Below, piece after piece: positions 12,781-46,410 of a stretch of DNA of 64,000 nt. This DNA comes from Perca fluviatilis (lineage: Eukaryota; Chordata; Actinopteri; Perciformes; Percidae). How positions within the stretch are numbered: position 1 is the stretch's first letter; every line of letters begins with the position of its first letter. The DNA is taken from assembly GCF_010015445.1 (NCBI RefSeq), contig NC_053118.1, positions 21,069,937 to 21,133,936 on the forward strand. Direction: 5' to 3'. Below the pieces are notes generated by a model. The model saw only the letters and a program-made list of their open reading frames with translations, ran no database searches and had not been told where the DNA came from. The position numbers were made by a program, and so were the translations under genes.

Positions 12781-12781
<1 letters not shown>

Positions 12782-12835
<54 letters not shown>

Positions 12836-12841
12836 TTTTTT
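12782..12841. repeat. (TA)n-(T)n run
   Basis: About 18 TA units run into a T tract of about 23 bases. Confidence 0.9.
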
Positions 12842-13499
12842 AGTGAATATGGTACTATTTTCACTGTTTTAATTGTCCACAAAGGCTGTGATAAAAGCAC
12901 ATTTACGCACATTTACGCTTTTAACTTCATAAGCTTATGAAATAATGAGGTTATTTTCGCTTGTATCAATTCTTATTTCTACTGCTGCCATAACCAAATA
13001 TGCGTAAATGTTTATTTCTGCACTCAAATGGTTCCACACAGAATTGAATAATGACTTAACTGTTCCAAATCAACCCTAATCAAATAAGTGTTAGGCCTAC
13101 AGCCTGACTTGTTTGATTTGTCTTTCCCCCCTCTTTATTTCAACATATGCGAAGGCTCTGTGGGGCATTGCATTGTATAAAAGCCGTATCCTGACTATGG
13201 AGCCATCAAAAGAGTTCACAGAGGCTTCTGTTTCATCTCAGAATTCAACAGAATTGGAGAACAAGAGTTTGGAGAAAAGTGCTGCTCTATCACCAAGTGG
13301 ACGAGTTTGATCTGTTGACACAAATATAAGAGATGACAGTAGGCTGCAGGTACCTGTAGCCCTGAGAGTCGGTTATGGGGGCTGTGGCTTGTCAACAGAC
13401 AGTATTGAGATCGAGTGGTCTTTCGACCTATCCGTATCCCAAAGGGTCTGTGTCTGGCAGTGAGATATAGCGTGTGTAGGCTATATGAGATAGTGTGTA

Positions 13500-13504
<5 letters not shown>

Positions 13505-13540
<36 letters not shown>
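13505..13540. repeat. (GT)n microsatellite
   Basis: Pure GT run of about 18 units in the 5' intron of nr4a3. Confidence 0.9.
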
Positions 13541-13542
<2 letters not shown>

Positions 13543-13662
13543 CAGAAAGGGGGCGCTCTGGGCCTTGAAATCTAGCGGCCATGGTGCGCTCTGCTGCAGT
13601 GAGTTGGCGCACGGCGCACAAGGGTCCGCTGGTTTGGTTTCAGGTCCGACTCTCACATGTCT

Positions 13663-13664
<2 letters not shown>

Positions 13665-13725
<61 letters not shown>

Positions 13726-13734
13726 TCTCTCTCT
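13665..13734. repeat. (CT)n microsatellite
   Basis: CT run with one CCCT interruption, in the same intron. Confidence 0.9.
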
Positions 13735-14445
13735 GAATGAACCCTGAGCATACGAATACGGCGGTGATCAGAGGCAAGAAAAGCGATGGCCTGGAGGCAC
13801 TGGCACAGACTGCTTTTATAAAAGTTGTCACTTCTGTAGGTCTGTATTTGTAGAAGTTGTTCATAGTTTTTAGCCTGGTTGAATTTGTCTTTTGTAACGC
13901 AAAATCTAAATTATAATAATAACGTCGCACAGCTTGTTAGAATGAAAGTTGTCGCCCACGTAAGTGTTAGTCTTGAAATGAGCTAAAAGTTCTCAGTTGT
14001 GGTTCATAATATTCCCTTTGTAGCATGGATTCAGTGTCATATTTAATGCCAAAATTTGGTCTATGTTTCATTTTAATGTATAAATGTGCCTTTTACGTTG
14101 TCTTCCAATGGACCTTTCTGCTTCTTTTCATCCGATTTGCTGACTTTTTCGCAAATAATTATCTCTTTTTAGTGTAAAATCAATTGTTGCTTATCGATTT
14201 AAAATGTACCAACATTTATCTGGGTTCAAATGTTTTGAGGTGGTAGGAATGTTGTTCAATCCAACCTCCAAGAATGTGCTAAATGAAGTTTAGGAAGGCA
14301 GTGCTTATCGGGAAAAAATGGTAAAACTGCATTTATGCTTCCCTGATTGAGTTGTTATATTGCTTATGATCATCGCTGAGTGGAGATGACGGTTATTCAG
14401 CCTGCCGCCACATCACTGGCTGTAACCAAGACATCTCTCCTCCAG

Positions 14446-14616
14446 ACACAGGTTCGGAAGAGCGCGCCCAGCCGAGCTCGGAGCCCCGGCAATCGGACAC
14501 TTCCTTTACGACGCCCGCCGAGTCCTCCTCGCTCCAGGAGCCCTGTCCCGGTCGCAGCCACGCCACCCCTCAATCCCGGACACTCAGCACCATTCAGCGC
14601 GAAGCTCTTTCACCAG
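14446..14616 (+). other. nr4a3: Candidate second non-coding exon of nr4a3
   Basis: A GC- and CpG-rich block bounded by an acceptor-like CTCTCCTCCAG (ending 14445) and a donor CACCAG|GTACGG (14616/14617). Its composition stands out from the AT-rich intron on both sides. Multiple 5' non-coding exons are usual for NR4A3. It may instead be an alternative first exon or simply a CpG island; RNA evidence would decide. Confidence 0.45.
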
Positions 14617-14660
14617 GTACGGACCCCAACCCTTCCGTTTTAATTTCATCAATTCTTTTA

Positions 14661-14665
14661 CTTTC

Positions 14666-14705
<40 letters not shown>

Positions 14706-14740
14706 TACTTTACTTTACTTTACTTTACTTTACTTACTTA
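14661..14740. repeat. (CTTT)n-(ACTTT)n repeat
   Basis: CTTT tetranucleotides pass into TTTAC pentanucleotides. Confidence 0.9.
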
Positions 14741-15438
14741 CAGTAATCTCTTTTCTCAGATGATGCTTTGTAAGGGCGACTGTTGTGGCTGACAGTTTGT
14801 TTTTGTGTACCTATTGTGGTGTGATTGGTGTCTGGATATGTTTTATTTTAGGAAGAAAAAAGCCCAACAGCCCCCTATTGTCAACTTAGAGGTTAAATCC
14901 AGAAGTGAACTTATAGCCTAGGATATATTTGAGCTTCTGTATACTGTTATTAAAATTCAACAGCAAATCATAGATCTTTTCTTTGTGCGCGAGAGTTTCA
15001 GTTCGTGTGTCCGTGTGTAGGCTATGTGAGTGTTTGTGTGTCGGCTGGCAAGTGCGGACTGAGTTGACATTTCAATCATTAGACGAACTGGCAAAAATAA
15101 GAGACTTCTGAGACCAGGCACACCTAAATCCAGAAGCTGTGGGTGAATCACATAAGGTCATAGACATCGATACTCCTAATGACTCAACAATGTCTTCAAA
15201 AGCCTTTATGACTAAAACAGGGCAAATTACGGTTATATTTTTGTATGGTTTTAGTTATATATGTTTTATTTTTTACTTTTTCCTGAACCTGTCAAATGAA
15301 CATTCAATTTCCACATAATGTAATTGTTGTCCTGCATGGATAAATTAAACAGATACTAAAACCTTCAAATAAAAGGCTTAAATATATATATTTAACATAG
15401 GCTATAGTCAGTGGTGCAGTGGTGTCTCTTTGCTTCGT

Positions 15439-15540
<102 letters not shown>

Positions 15541-16011
15541 ATCACTTTACTTAATGTGTGAGGCTACTGAATTCAAACAATTTATCTCATAATTCACATA
15601 CAAAAAAATCCTGTGTTTTTGTATTTATGTCTGAAACTTCATGTTTTTATTTGTTAGATCTATGGCATTCTGACAATGAACAAACGCACTCAGTTATTGG
15701 AACAGCTGCAGTTTGTCCAGTTGAAATGCACACCTCGAGGTTAGAGACTATTTCCCTTCACCTCACTATGCTGCACCACCTGTGTCTGACTCTGCTTGGG
15801 ATATCTGTCCTCTTGCTTGCGTACACACACACACGCAAACACACACACACACAGACACACACACCTGCTTGCATGTGTAATAAAGACAATCTGTGGTGTT
15901 GGAATGTAGAAGGTTTCCTAGGTTTGCTTCCGTGGCATAAAAATACACTCAACGTATACAATTCTATTTGTATTGGTGAGTGTGTGTGAGAGGGTGCACG
16001 TTTGTAAGCAT

Positions 16012-16013
<2 letters not shown>

Positions 16014-16103
<90 letters not shown>
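16014..16103. repeat. (GT)n microsatellite
   Basis: Pure GT run of about 45 units. Confidence 0.95.
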
Positions 16104-16107
<4 letters not shown>

Positions 16108-16329
16108 GTGAAAGCTAGGCACACCATCAAATGTTAAGCACCAAAGAGGATGACACGTTTTGCAGACACAAGCAGTTTTACAGGTTCCTTTTAGGATAAG
16201 GGTGCATGTTATTGGGGTAATGAGCGTATACAGGCTCGTGTTGACATCTTGAACATCATAGGTGATGAAAACATGTGGTCGTGCCTTTATGTGTGTATGA
16301 AAAAACAACTTATCATAAGCGTCTTTCCT

Positions 16330-16334
<5 letters not shown>

Positions 16335-16378
<44 letters not shown>
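16335..16378. repeat. (CA)n microsatellite
   Basis: Pure CA run of 22 units, complementary to the GT run 230 bp upstream. Confidence 0.95.
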
Positions 16379-16386
<8 letters not shown>

Positions 16387-17450
16387 AACATCACAGTCCA
16401 TACAGTTTGAAGTAACTTTCAGCTGCCAAGTAGACTCTATTTGTTTTACAATATTTCTCAGCCTCTCTCTTTTTGTCTTTCATCTCTTTTCAGGCATATC
16501 AACTGAAAAAGTTTTGTATTTAAAAGTTTATGTGTGCATATAGCTGCTGATAAAATATTGTATATTGCAGATGCAATAACACATGCACACACACGTACGC
16601 ACACACGCGCACACACACACACACACAAACACACAAACACCCAACACCCAACACTGATCTGAGGCTTGACCTAATGACACAACACAGAGAGCCACAAAGT
16701 TCACCACTGTAGCTCCTCCGCTCACAGTTAGATTTTTTTTTATTTTCTCTTCTTTCTCTGATGCCTCTAATCAGTTGCAAAAGTACTTCAGGTATAGCCC
16801 AGAAAGGCCCCATGACGTCCACAATGCTGCATGTGTTTTTCCACGTGGGTTAAAGAGCTGGTCACTAGTAAAAGAAAAGAAAACATGATGACGTCAAGCA
16901 TACGTAGGCCTAGAGCTTGACTCATATCCTCAATTGAAAAAAAATCTTGCATCTTAATATTACCATTAAGACATACCGTAGGTTTGCATACTATGTCTGG
17001 TGTACTTAATAGTTAATTTTGAGGACAGTAATCTATAGTCAAACTTTAATTTTACCAAAGAAAATTGTGGTTTAAATGAATTGTAGGATTTTTAGGCTTT
17101 ATGCTGTCTTTTTTTCTCACCAGGTCAAGTCTGAGGGGTCAGCTCTCTTTTTACCTTTTGTCTCTAACACGAACGAACGAATAAATAAACGAATAAATAA
17201 ATAAAGATGAGCGTCCCTCATATTGTTTTTTTTTCTTAATTAACGCTTTGAGTCATCCTTTTGTTTTTCGAGCCCCCACAGCCAAAACGCATTCTGCCCC
17301 TCAGATATAATTTAATTGTCTTAGAAGAGCTCAAATGAATGTGTCACTCAGTCTGCTTCCGCCATGAGTGACATTAGTGTAGGCTATTAGGCATGACCGC
17401 AAACTAAAAGTTGTAGGCTTTTTTTTTTTCAAAATAATTATTAGCCTGTA

Positions 17451-17481
17451 GAAGAAGAAGAAGAAGAAGAAGAAGAAGAAG

Positions 17482-17511
<30 letters not shown>
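17451..17511. repeat. (GAA)n triplet repeat
   Basis: Twenty uninterrupted GAA units in the 5' intron of nr4a3. Homopurine tracts of this kind can adopt triplex structures. Confidence 0.95.
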
Positions 17512-17512
<1 letters not shown>

Positions 17513-18048
17513 TGCAGGATTTTTATCTTGTTAAAAAAAGAATGGAGCCGCTTTTTATGTATCACAACAGGAAATACTAGTCTGAAGACTAATTCCCTGA
17601 CCGAGCCTGATTGCGTCCGTTTGGATGGTGGTATTTGTGAGGGCTTTGACAACAGCAGGTCCCGATAAGTCCCGTATTTGACTAGACAAACATGACGCGC
17701 GATTACGGCAGAGCGCGCGCATGCTGGGCGTCAATGGGAGCAGCGCTGTGTTGACAGTTCCCTGCTCGACGAGCGACGAGCAAACACCACAAAACCCTGG
17801 CTGCGCTGACACTCATGACTGATTAGCCCGCACACACTCATCATGCACACACACACGTGCACGCTCAGAGGCATGCACGCAAACGCAGGTGGAGTGATTA
17901 CGTAAGGGGTTTGATAAGCCATCACCGTATAGTAGGCTACACACACATAGATGATGAGGTAGTGGCCTGCTGCTGTGGCAGAATTAAATCAAGGGGAAAA
18001 ACTCAAGACATACCGACTGGCGTCTACAGAAGTTAGAGGAAACATATT

Positions 18049-18052
<4 letters not shown>

Positions 18053-18117
<65 letters not shown>
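18053..18117. repeat. (GT)n microsatellite
   Basis: Pure GT run of about 32 units. A (CA)n run follows at 18236-18270. Confidence 0.95.
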
Positions 18118-18118
<1 letters not shown>

Positions 18119-18234
18119 GTGCAGTAAGCATCCAGCACCACCATGGGGTTCCATTATTATTTAATGTTATCTCATCTGCTTTGCCATCTGACTAACCAGA
18201 GTACAGCCACCCACACACACATGCAACACAAACC

Positions 18235-18273
<39 letters not shown>

Positions 18274-18941
18274 GGTCAAAGATACTTCAGCATATCAGTC
18301 TATAGAGAGTGGGTCGGATCTTTGCTTTGACTGCTTTGCCTTAGATTTGCACACTGATGAACTGCAGCTTCACTAACTGAGGTAACAGTGTGAGAATCAG
18401 CCGTGTCTGGGGTTGTGTGTGCATGCTCCAAATGTTTCTACTTATTCGGTGAAGTGCAAAAAGGGTTAAAGCAGGAAATTGAGTAAATGGAAAGATTTTC
18501 ATATTCCTTCAAAGGTGCATTCAGAAAACGTTGAGAACATTGCGAAATTTCTGACACCTCAAGAGCTGAGAAAACGGCCTGTTCCAATAGAGCTGTGCAG
18601 AATTTTTTAGTCATGTACTGTTTAATTGTTGACCCTGTTTAGCACTACTCTTGTGTGCATGTGCCTCCAGCAGAGTCTGTCTTCATCCTGATTTACTGAA
18701 GGGTTGTTCCTGTACTGTGCTTCTGTGGGCAATCTCCTTCTTCTTGAAGTCCTGCTTTTATTTTTTTAAATCAGTGGTTAACTAATATGTAATTTCCTTA
18801 CTGACTAATGATTGTTGCCGTACAGCTATACTCTACTAACAGCATTAAAATGCTTTTTGAATAAAAAATGTTTTTAAATACACGTGGTCTGATATGCCAC
18901 GCAGCTCTGACCTATGTGTGTGCTCTGTGTCTCTGGCAGAC

Positions 18942-32071
<13,130 letters not shown>

Positions 32072-33715
32072 CGGCCCAGGCTCAGCACATGTAACGTCTT
32101 GTTCAGCCCCCCCCCCAGGAGCATGCACACACATCCAGAGAGAGACTTGCTCCCCACTGACTGATGCAGAGCAGAGAGCCAATCAAATGCTTTTCAACAG
32201 GGCAACCAATCAAGAGCGCCTTTCACTCAAACAGACAACCAACTAAACGCTTTTCACCAGTATAAAAGACAATTACTCAAATGCTTTACCAGTTTTTATT
32301 TGATCCTCCTGTTTTTCTCATGTGGGGGAGGATGACGAGGCTGAGATGGACGACAAAAAATTACTTTTTACTGTCCTCTCTCTGTCTGGGTGGCAGCTCA
32401 TCCAGCAAAAAATAAGGACAGTTTATGAGTACTGTGTTATCTGTGTTTTGGCCTGACTCATTCAGTCAGAGGAATTCTTTTTAGTAAAGAGAGAAGGGGT
32501 TGTGTCACTGTGTTTGAATGTTTTCAAAGCTAAAGATGTCCCAGTGAAACACAAGTCACTGTGTACTCTAGTTCCTTCTGCTGAAAGAAGAAAGGGGGCC
32601 CTTTTTTATTCTGAAATGTATTGATATGTCAGAGGTCAGACAGCGTAAGCATAAACACGCAGAAACACAGATATTTCATGAACACATGGAAGTGGCTGTT
32701 GAGTTGGGCTCTTGATTCCAAGTGCAATTTCTTAAATGCTATCTCACCACAAAAGGAGGAGGCTGAGATGGAACGGTTTAATTTCAAACTCTAAACTATT
32801 TTAATACAAAGATTTGTCCTGTACAGTCAGTATAGCTGAAAGAAAGAGGGACAGTCTCCACCTGGCTTTAGAAAGCAGAGGAGATACTGTGCACTAACGA
32901 TTGATGACTGAGTCACCTAGACTTGAACTTGCTCTAGTATGTTTTTTTTTTATTAACTCATTTTTAAATCTTAAGTAGGAGTATGGAGGAATGAACATTG
33001 ACAGAAATTGGCTTTTGAAGCACTTACACCCTGAGAAGGGCTAGAAGCACAGACACACACCCTAACTGCTCCCCTGGAGGACGCCTGGGAGTCGGGGGAG
33101 CGGAGGGTGCTCGACAGATAGCTGTATGTCCAGGGGTGAAACATTCCGCAGTCATGTTCTTTTCTATTTGTTTCTATTGTGGAGGCCGTGTGAGAGTGTG
33201 GAGGACATGGTTGCATACTGTCTTTGTGTGTACGCTTAGAGAAGCCAGGATCATATGCATGGTGTGTTATAAGCTGTCAAAAGCTGCCATAGCCTGTCAA
33301 AACACCTCGATCTGTGTTTGTGTCTCAGACTGCGGCTCTATGGGGATCTCCCTGGGCCACCACCACCCACTCACACTCACGGCAGCAGTTTGAAATATGA
33401 AAAAAAGCAAATTATATAGATATAAATATATATATAAATATATATATACAAAACTAATATTTTGAAGTGTTTTTAGCTTTTTCAAATATTGTGGTACGAG
33501 TTGTGCATTGTTTTTTGAAGAAGAGAAACAAAAAAGAAAAAAAAGTTGCTGTTTTTCAATGTCCCTCTTTGGTTTGAGTTTCCTGTTATTTTTTTCTTTC
33601 TCTTTGGTTCACTGGATTTTCTGTTCAGCACTTTGAAATCATAAACTAGTTCTGATTATTCTGCCCAACTGCGTCCTGTGTTTTTTTTAATTAAATGGCT
33701 TTCACTCATATTGCA
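32072..33715 (+). other. nr4a3: nr4a3 3' UTR (predicted)
   Basis: From the stop codon to a candidate ATTAAA signal at 33690-33695. An AU-only stretch at about 33408-33450 is compatible with rapid mRNA turnover, expected for an immediate-early gene. No clear AATAAA was seen nearer to the stop. The end is inferred. Confidence 0.5.
33690..33695 (+). terminator. nr4a3: Candidate nr4a3 polyadenylation signal
   Basis: ATTAAA, the commonest variant signal, followed within 30 bases by a T-rich and CA context. Confidence 0.4.
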
Positions 33716-34671
33716 ACAAAAAAATTAAACATTACAGTGATTCAAGGTTCTTTAAAAGTAAACAAAAGAACAAATTTGAGCTGATTTTAATCAGAATACG
33801 TGTGTCTGTCTGGTCAGACACAAAAGCCTCTTGACAGGTAAAAGGCCTTGCCTCTCTTCCCGAGGGACCCTTGGGCTCTCACAGAGAGTAGAGGGGGATT
33901 AGGAGAGTGAGAAGGGGGAGGAAGAGGGAAGCGAGGACAGCTTCAAGTTAGCATGAGGTCCAGATCAGCCTCCAGCCTCGTTAAACACCATCGATCGCCA
34001 CGGTGACATTTCACAGCACATGCCGCCTATACTGTCACTGCTATCACTCACTCGCCCTCCTGTGCAACAGCGTGAGTACTAACACACACACACACACACA
34101 CATACACTCTCGCTCTCTCTCTCAGACAGCAGGTAATTGATAGTAACTGTGGTAGTGAAAGAGAGGGAAAGAAAGTAGTGCACCAGAGTAAAGTTCTGCG
34201 TGGAGTGCACCGTGTTGAACATGCTCCATATAAAATCTATGATATGACACCACACAACACAAAATATTTTTTGTATTATTTGTCCCTTTCTGAAAAACAC
34301 TTTAGGATGCAAAAACACAAAATGCTTTTAGAGGTAAATAATACAGGAAGTGTACTTAAACATTGTTTTTCTGTGTGTAGAGGAAAAGACCATTCACACC
34401 ATGTTTGCAGTGGTGTGAGTGTGTATGTGTGCATGTGTGTACTATCAACATCTTTGAGTGACAAGTTAAATAACATGACCACGAAGCTAAGAGCTCTGCT
34501 TGAAGCATAAACACACTCAAACTTGCATGTGCGCACACACACACGCAAACACAGCTGTCAGTCTCCCGCCCAATCGATCTGTGCTGACAGAAAGCAAATA
34601 CCCCCAGAGTCTTAATTAGAGGTCCCATTAGAACATATTCACACATACACACACACACACATGTGCATATG

Positions 34672-34672
<1 letters not shown>

Positions 34673-34750
<78 letters not shown>
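34673..34750. repeat. (CA)n microsatellite
   Basis: Pure CA run of about 39 units. Confidence 0.95.
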
Positions 34751-34753
<3 letters not shown>

Positions 34754-34851
34754 TCTATTCAGAAATGTAAAATGACCACTTTAAGACTGAGGATAGCAAA
34801 GTGTAGATGTGAAGAGACACCTGCAGGTTTACAAAAACATAGGTTGTGATC

Positions 34852-35087
34852 TTTTTCATGGAATATATTTTGACATGTCATATTAAAAGCACAGGTGTGG
34901 TTAATAAAATGCATGATGGCTGAGTTCCAATTAGCTGCTTCAGTTTCAGGATCCTGGTATTGTGCATGCTGGCTCACTGTCACAGATGCATGGCTTACTG
35001 GGACATTTGAATAGAACAAAGCCATCCTTAATGTTATTAGTAACACCTGTTCCTACCATGACAAGTCAAAATGTCTGATGTGAAAAA
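34852..35087 (-). mobile_element. Palindromic MITE-like element, copy 1
   Basis: Ends are inverted: TTTTTCATGGAATATATTTT at the left and, on the opposite strand, TTTTTCACATCAGACATTTT at the right, each followed by GAC(A/T)TGTCA. Its reverse complement aligns along its whole length with 40976-41212 (shared TAATAACAT, GGCTTTGTTCTATTCAA, GTGAGCCAGCATG). No coding capacity. Confidence 0.75.
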
Positions 35088-35619
35088 GGCCTTTATCCAC
35101 CAAGCCATCAGGATGTGCTGATCACACCTGTATTAAAAACAGTAAGATGCAGGAGGTAAGAAGTAAACGGAGCTCCCTGCTGGCTTCCTTTCCTGCTGAC
35201 AAACTTCCTGGATTAGACTGAAACGAGTGGCACCTGAGTCCTCCTGGGCCGAAACACACACACACACACACACGCACATATACGCAGATACATGAACCCA
35301 AACATTTTTGATGATTTGCTATTTAGACTTTCACTGTAAGCTTTGTTCTTCCCCCTTAACTACGACTCTGGGAGTCCCCTGGAAGTGGACAGACAGACAC
35401 ACACAAACACACACACACACACACACGTACAGCACCAGGGGAAATCCCCTATAGCTGGGGACTGTGTATTTTACTGTGGCCCCTCGCATGGAGCATCCGC
35501 TGAGGGAAGAGTGTGTGGGGGGTTGGCCTAAATGTCAAAGGTAAAAGGTGCCGAAGAAGTGGAAACATGCAATAGACCCACTCACACAGGCTCACTCAGA
35601 GTAGAGGAGGGGGAACCCC

Positions 35620-35622
<3 letters not shown>

Positions 35623-35663
<41 letters not shown>

Positions 35664-35713
35664 TTTTTTTTTTTTTCTCTCACTCTCTCTTTTTTTTTTT
35701 TTTTTTTTTTTTT
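35623..35713. repeat. (CT)n-(T)n tract
   Basis: CT repeats followed by two T tracts separated by CTCTCACTCTCTC. Confidence 0.9.
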
Positions 35714-36437
35714 CCAAACACAACACAGACAAAAACATCACACTTAATGTTTCTTTCCACAGGTTTGATGTTGTTTATGCATGCAACCATCAGTGAAAAG
35801 CTAAATGGAAATGACAAAAAAAACTTTTGCATATATGTCAAATTAATTCAAATATAATCACTCATATCTTTGCTATAACCTTATTCAGATTATTACTACT
35901 TAATAATCAGATCTTTGTTATTTAGTGATGTTGGGACTGGGATCTGAATGGGAATATCTGATATATTACCACTGCTTGAAATATTATGATGTTCACATTA
36001 TTTTGATAGTCTATGTGTCATGAGTAATTGTGACGCATTTTGAAAGGTCACACATTTTAATGTTACCACACATAGTGACCCCACAGTCATTTCTACTGTA
36101 TAACTACCATTTACCAAAGATTATGACCCTACAGCATAGCTCTAGCCAGGATTTGGGGAATTTTTAGTTGGTGAAGTCCAGTCTGTAAGGTTTACAAAAA
36201 AAAAAACACCCACTCAAGAAATGTTTGACTAAATTTAAATAATATGTTCCTGTTTTAATTAATAATTGAACTGTTCAATTACATTTCTATAACTTTTATC
36301 TCCCTTCAATATGATCAAAATGTTGTTGTAATTATTATGGAGAACACTAAAACATTTATTTTTGTTAACATGCCTATATTTAGTCCGTTTTCATATAATA
36401 ATTATTATTATTATTATTACTACTACATTTAAACCTG

Positions 36438-36440
<3 letters not shown>

Positions 36441-36530
<90 letters not shown>
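36441..36530. repeat. (GT)n microsatellite
   Basis: Pure GT run of 45 units, upstream of the SINE. Confidence 0.95.
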
Positions 36531-36531
<1 letters not shown>

Positions 36532-36584
36532 AATATTAAACTCCTCCTTAAACCCTTGTCCTGCCCCAAATATAGGGTTGGGAT

Positions 36585-36725
36585 GTGGCCGGTTAGCTCA
36601 GTTGGTAGAGCGGGCGCACATATGCAGAGGTTTAATTCTCGACGCAGAAGGTCCAGGGGTTCGAATTCGATCTGTGATGGTTTTCCTGCATGTCTTCCTC
36701 TCTCTCTAGCTGTGATAGCAGAAAC
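36585..36725 (+). mobile_element. tRNA-derived SINE with A and B boxes
   Basis: The head reads GGCCGGTTAGCTCAGTTGGT then AGAGCGGGCGCACATATGCA, containing an A box (TTAGCTCAGTTGG). A B box GGTTCGAATTC follows near 36658. The body, GTTTTCCTGCATGTCTTCC, then CTCTCTCT, is typical of a widespread fish SINE. It is not a working tRNA gene: the arms do not pair across and extra sequence lies between the boxes. Confidence 0.8.
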
Positions 36726-36959
36726 TCCCTCCGTTTTGTATAATGATTCTGGACTCTTTATTCTTTCTTTTGTATGCTGCACCTTACTGGTACAAAACAA
36801 CACGATCAAATAATACGAGGAATAAACTCTTTAAGATTGTTTGAGAAATGTCACAATAACTTGTCGTTAGGTCAACGGTATCACAATGATGAGGAACACA
36901 CATGTGCTGTGGCTGCTGGTTGAGGTCGGAAACTTTTCGTGGACGCACTGGGAAGAGTT

Positions 36960-37114
36960 GTAGGTTGTATACAAACAACAAGAGTATCAGAATAAAACTG
37001 AAAGCGTTGCCGAAAATTAGCAAATGTTGCGATTCGTTAATTTCTTCAACAGAATGGAGGCTCATAATAGTCATTAGCGAATATAAATTATATTCTCGAG
37101 TGATATTTCCAGTG
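36960..37114 (+). other. stx17: Candidate stx17 non-coding first exon
   Basis: A strong donor CCAGTG|GTAAGT is at 37114/37115, about 1 kb upstream of the coding start. No TATA box was seen and the 5' edge is a guess. A TAGC-rich region begins just downstream. Confidence 0.35.
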
Positions 37115-37199
37115 GTAAGTGTCGCATGTCCTTTTAAGTTTCGTTTATCTGGCTGATGGTCGGCCAGTAGACTGGTGTTTCAAAATGTTCTGGCTAAAT

Positions 37200-37325
37200 C
37201 AGCGAGTTAGCTAATATCTAATAAGAGTTGTCTCACAGCACATGAAGCTGCTAGCTTCAGTACTTAGCTAACAGCTAAGGCCATGCTAGTCCGTTTATTT
37301 AGCTATTTTAGCTAACTTGCCAGCT
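37200..37325. repeat. TAGC-rich cluster downstream of stx17 5' exon
   Basis: Many GCTAGC, TTAGCTAA and GCTAAC words (for example GCGAGTTAGCTAATATC, ACTTAGCTAACAGCTAAG). A similar cluster lies next to the erp44 first exon (59215-59300). Confidence 0.6.
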
Positions 37326-37528
37326 ACTGCCCAACTGTGTGTAAGCATGATCAGTTTCCACTCAGGCGTTAAAAAGACAGCAAAAAGATATGTAGCTAGT
37401 TCTCTCCTCCTCAAGCTTAGGATATATTGGTATCAGCTTCTAATGTCCATTGAAATACACCCACTGACTATACAGTAGGTGTATCATAGAGCACTATTAA
37501 CATTTATATGGTACAGTCAGTGTTATGT

Positions 37529-37885
37529 AGGGCTGCAACAAAATAATATATATTACTATCATCATTATTTTCAATATTGATTAATCTGTCAATTATTTTT
37601 CAATTAACTTATTAATTATTAGTCACAGTTCCCCAGAGCCCAAGGTGATATATTTAAATAGCTTTTCTTGCCCAACAATAAACAGTCCAAAACCCCAAAG
37701 GTATTTCATTTAAAATTATATGACAGAGAAAAGCAGCACATTTGAGAAGCTGGAACCAGAGAATGATGGGATGCATTTGTGCTTGATAAATGACTTAAAT
37801 GTTCAATAGATTATCCAAATTCAAATTGTTGATTAAGTTGTTATCATCTAATTGATTGATTGAGTAATTTCTTCTGTACTGATGT
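37529..37885 (+). mobile_element. hAT-like non-autonomous repeat in stx17 first intron
   Basis: Begins GGGCTGCAACAAAATAATAT. It contains GATTAATCTGTCAATTATTT and CACATTTGAGAAGCTGGAAC, then CCAGAGAAT, signature pieces of a very common fish DNA repeat starting GGCTGCAACTAATGATTATT. The right terminus is eroded. I assign hAT from memory of the family, not from a search. Confidence 0.65.
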
Positions 37886-38162
37886 TATACTGTCAGTATA
37901 TCATGCAAGTAATACTTTAGTTAAAAGTTTCTCTGAAAGGATGTTGGCAAGATTTTGTTTTTATTAGACTTATAGAGCTGCCAATTTTATATGCGTGGGT
38001 AGACTTGCATGTGTCACAGAGTTTATTCATTTGATTTATGTATTTATTAAAATCATACTCTGCTTGGTATTTACAGTGTGTGTGGAGGCAGTGATATAAA
38101 GCTGAGCAGGTGCAGTGTATAAGTTACAAAGAGGTGTTGGTTGTGGGCAGTGAGCAGGACAC

Positions 38163-46410
<8,248 letters not shown>

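Larger units (their letters stand above)
33716..36880. other. Intergenic region between nr4a3 and stx17
   Basis: Holds CA and CT/T runs, one palindromic MITE (34852-35087) and one SINE (36585-36725). No gene is recognised. Confidence 0.6.

Noticed and set aside
14380..14643. 87-codon Pro/Arg-rich open frame
   Set aside because: It is open only because the block is GC-rich. It spans the likely splice donor at 14617 and has no recognisable domain.
18894..18941. Upstream in-frame ATG extending nr4a3 by 16 residues
   Set aside because: A clear CAG acceptor at 18937-18939 places that sequence in the intron, and NR4A proteins start MPC(V/I)QAQY.
36595..36668. Possible tRNA gene
   Set aside because: A and B boxes are present, but the acceptor arms do not pair and an extra stretch lies between them. 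The downstream sequence is a known SINE body, so it is a tRNA-derived SINE.
36362..36809. Cys-Val and Thr-His repeat proteins on (GT)n/(CA)n runs, here and at many other places
   Set aside because: Dinucleotide repeats give open frames of alternating Cys-Val or Thr-His by arithmetic; not genes.
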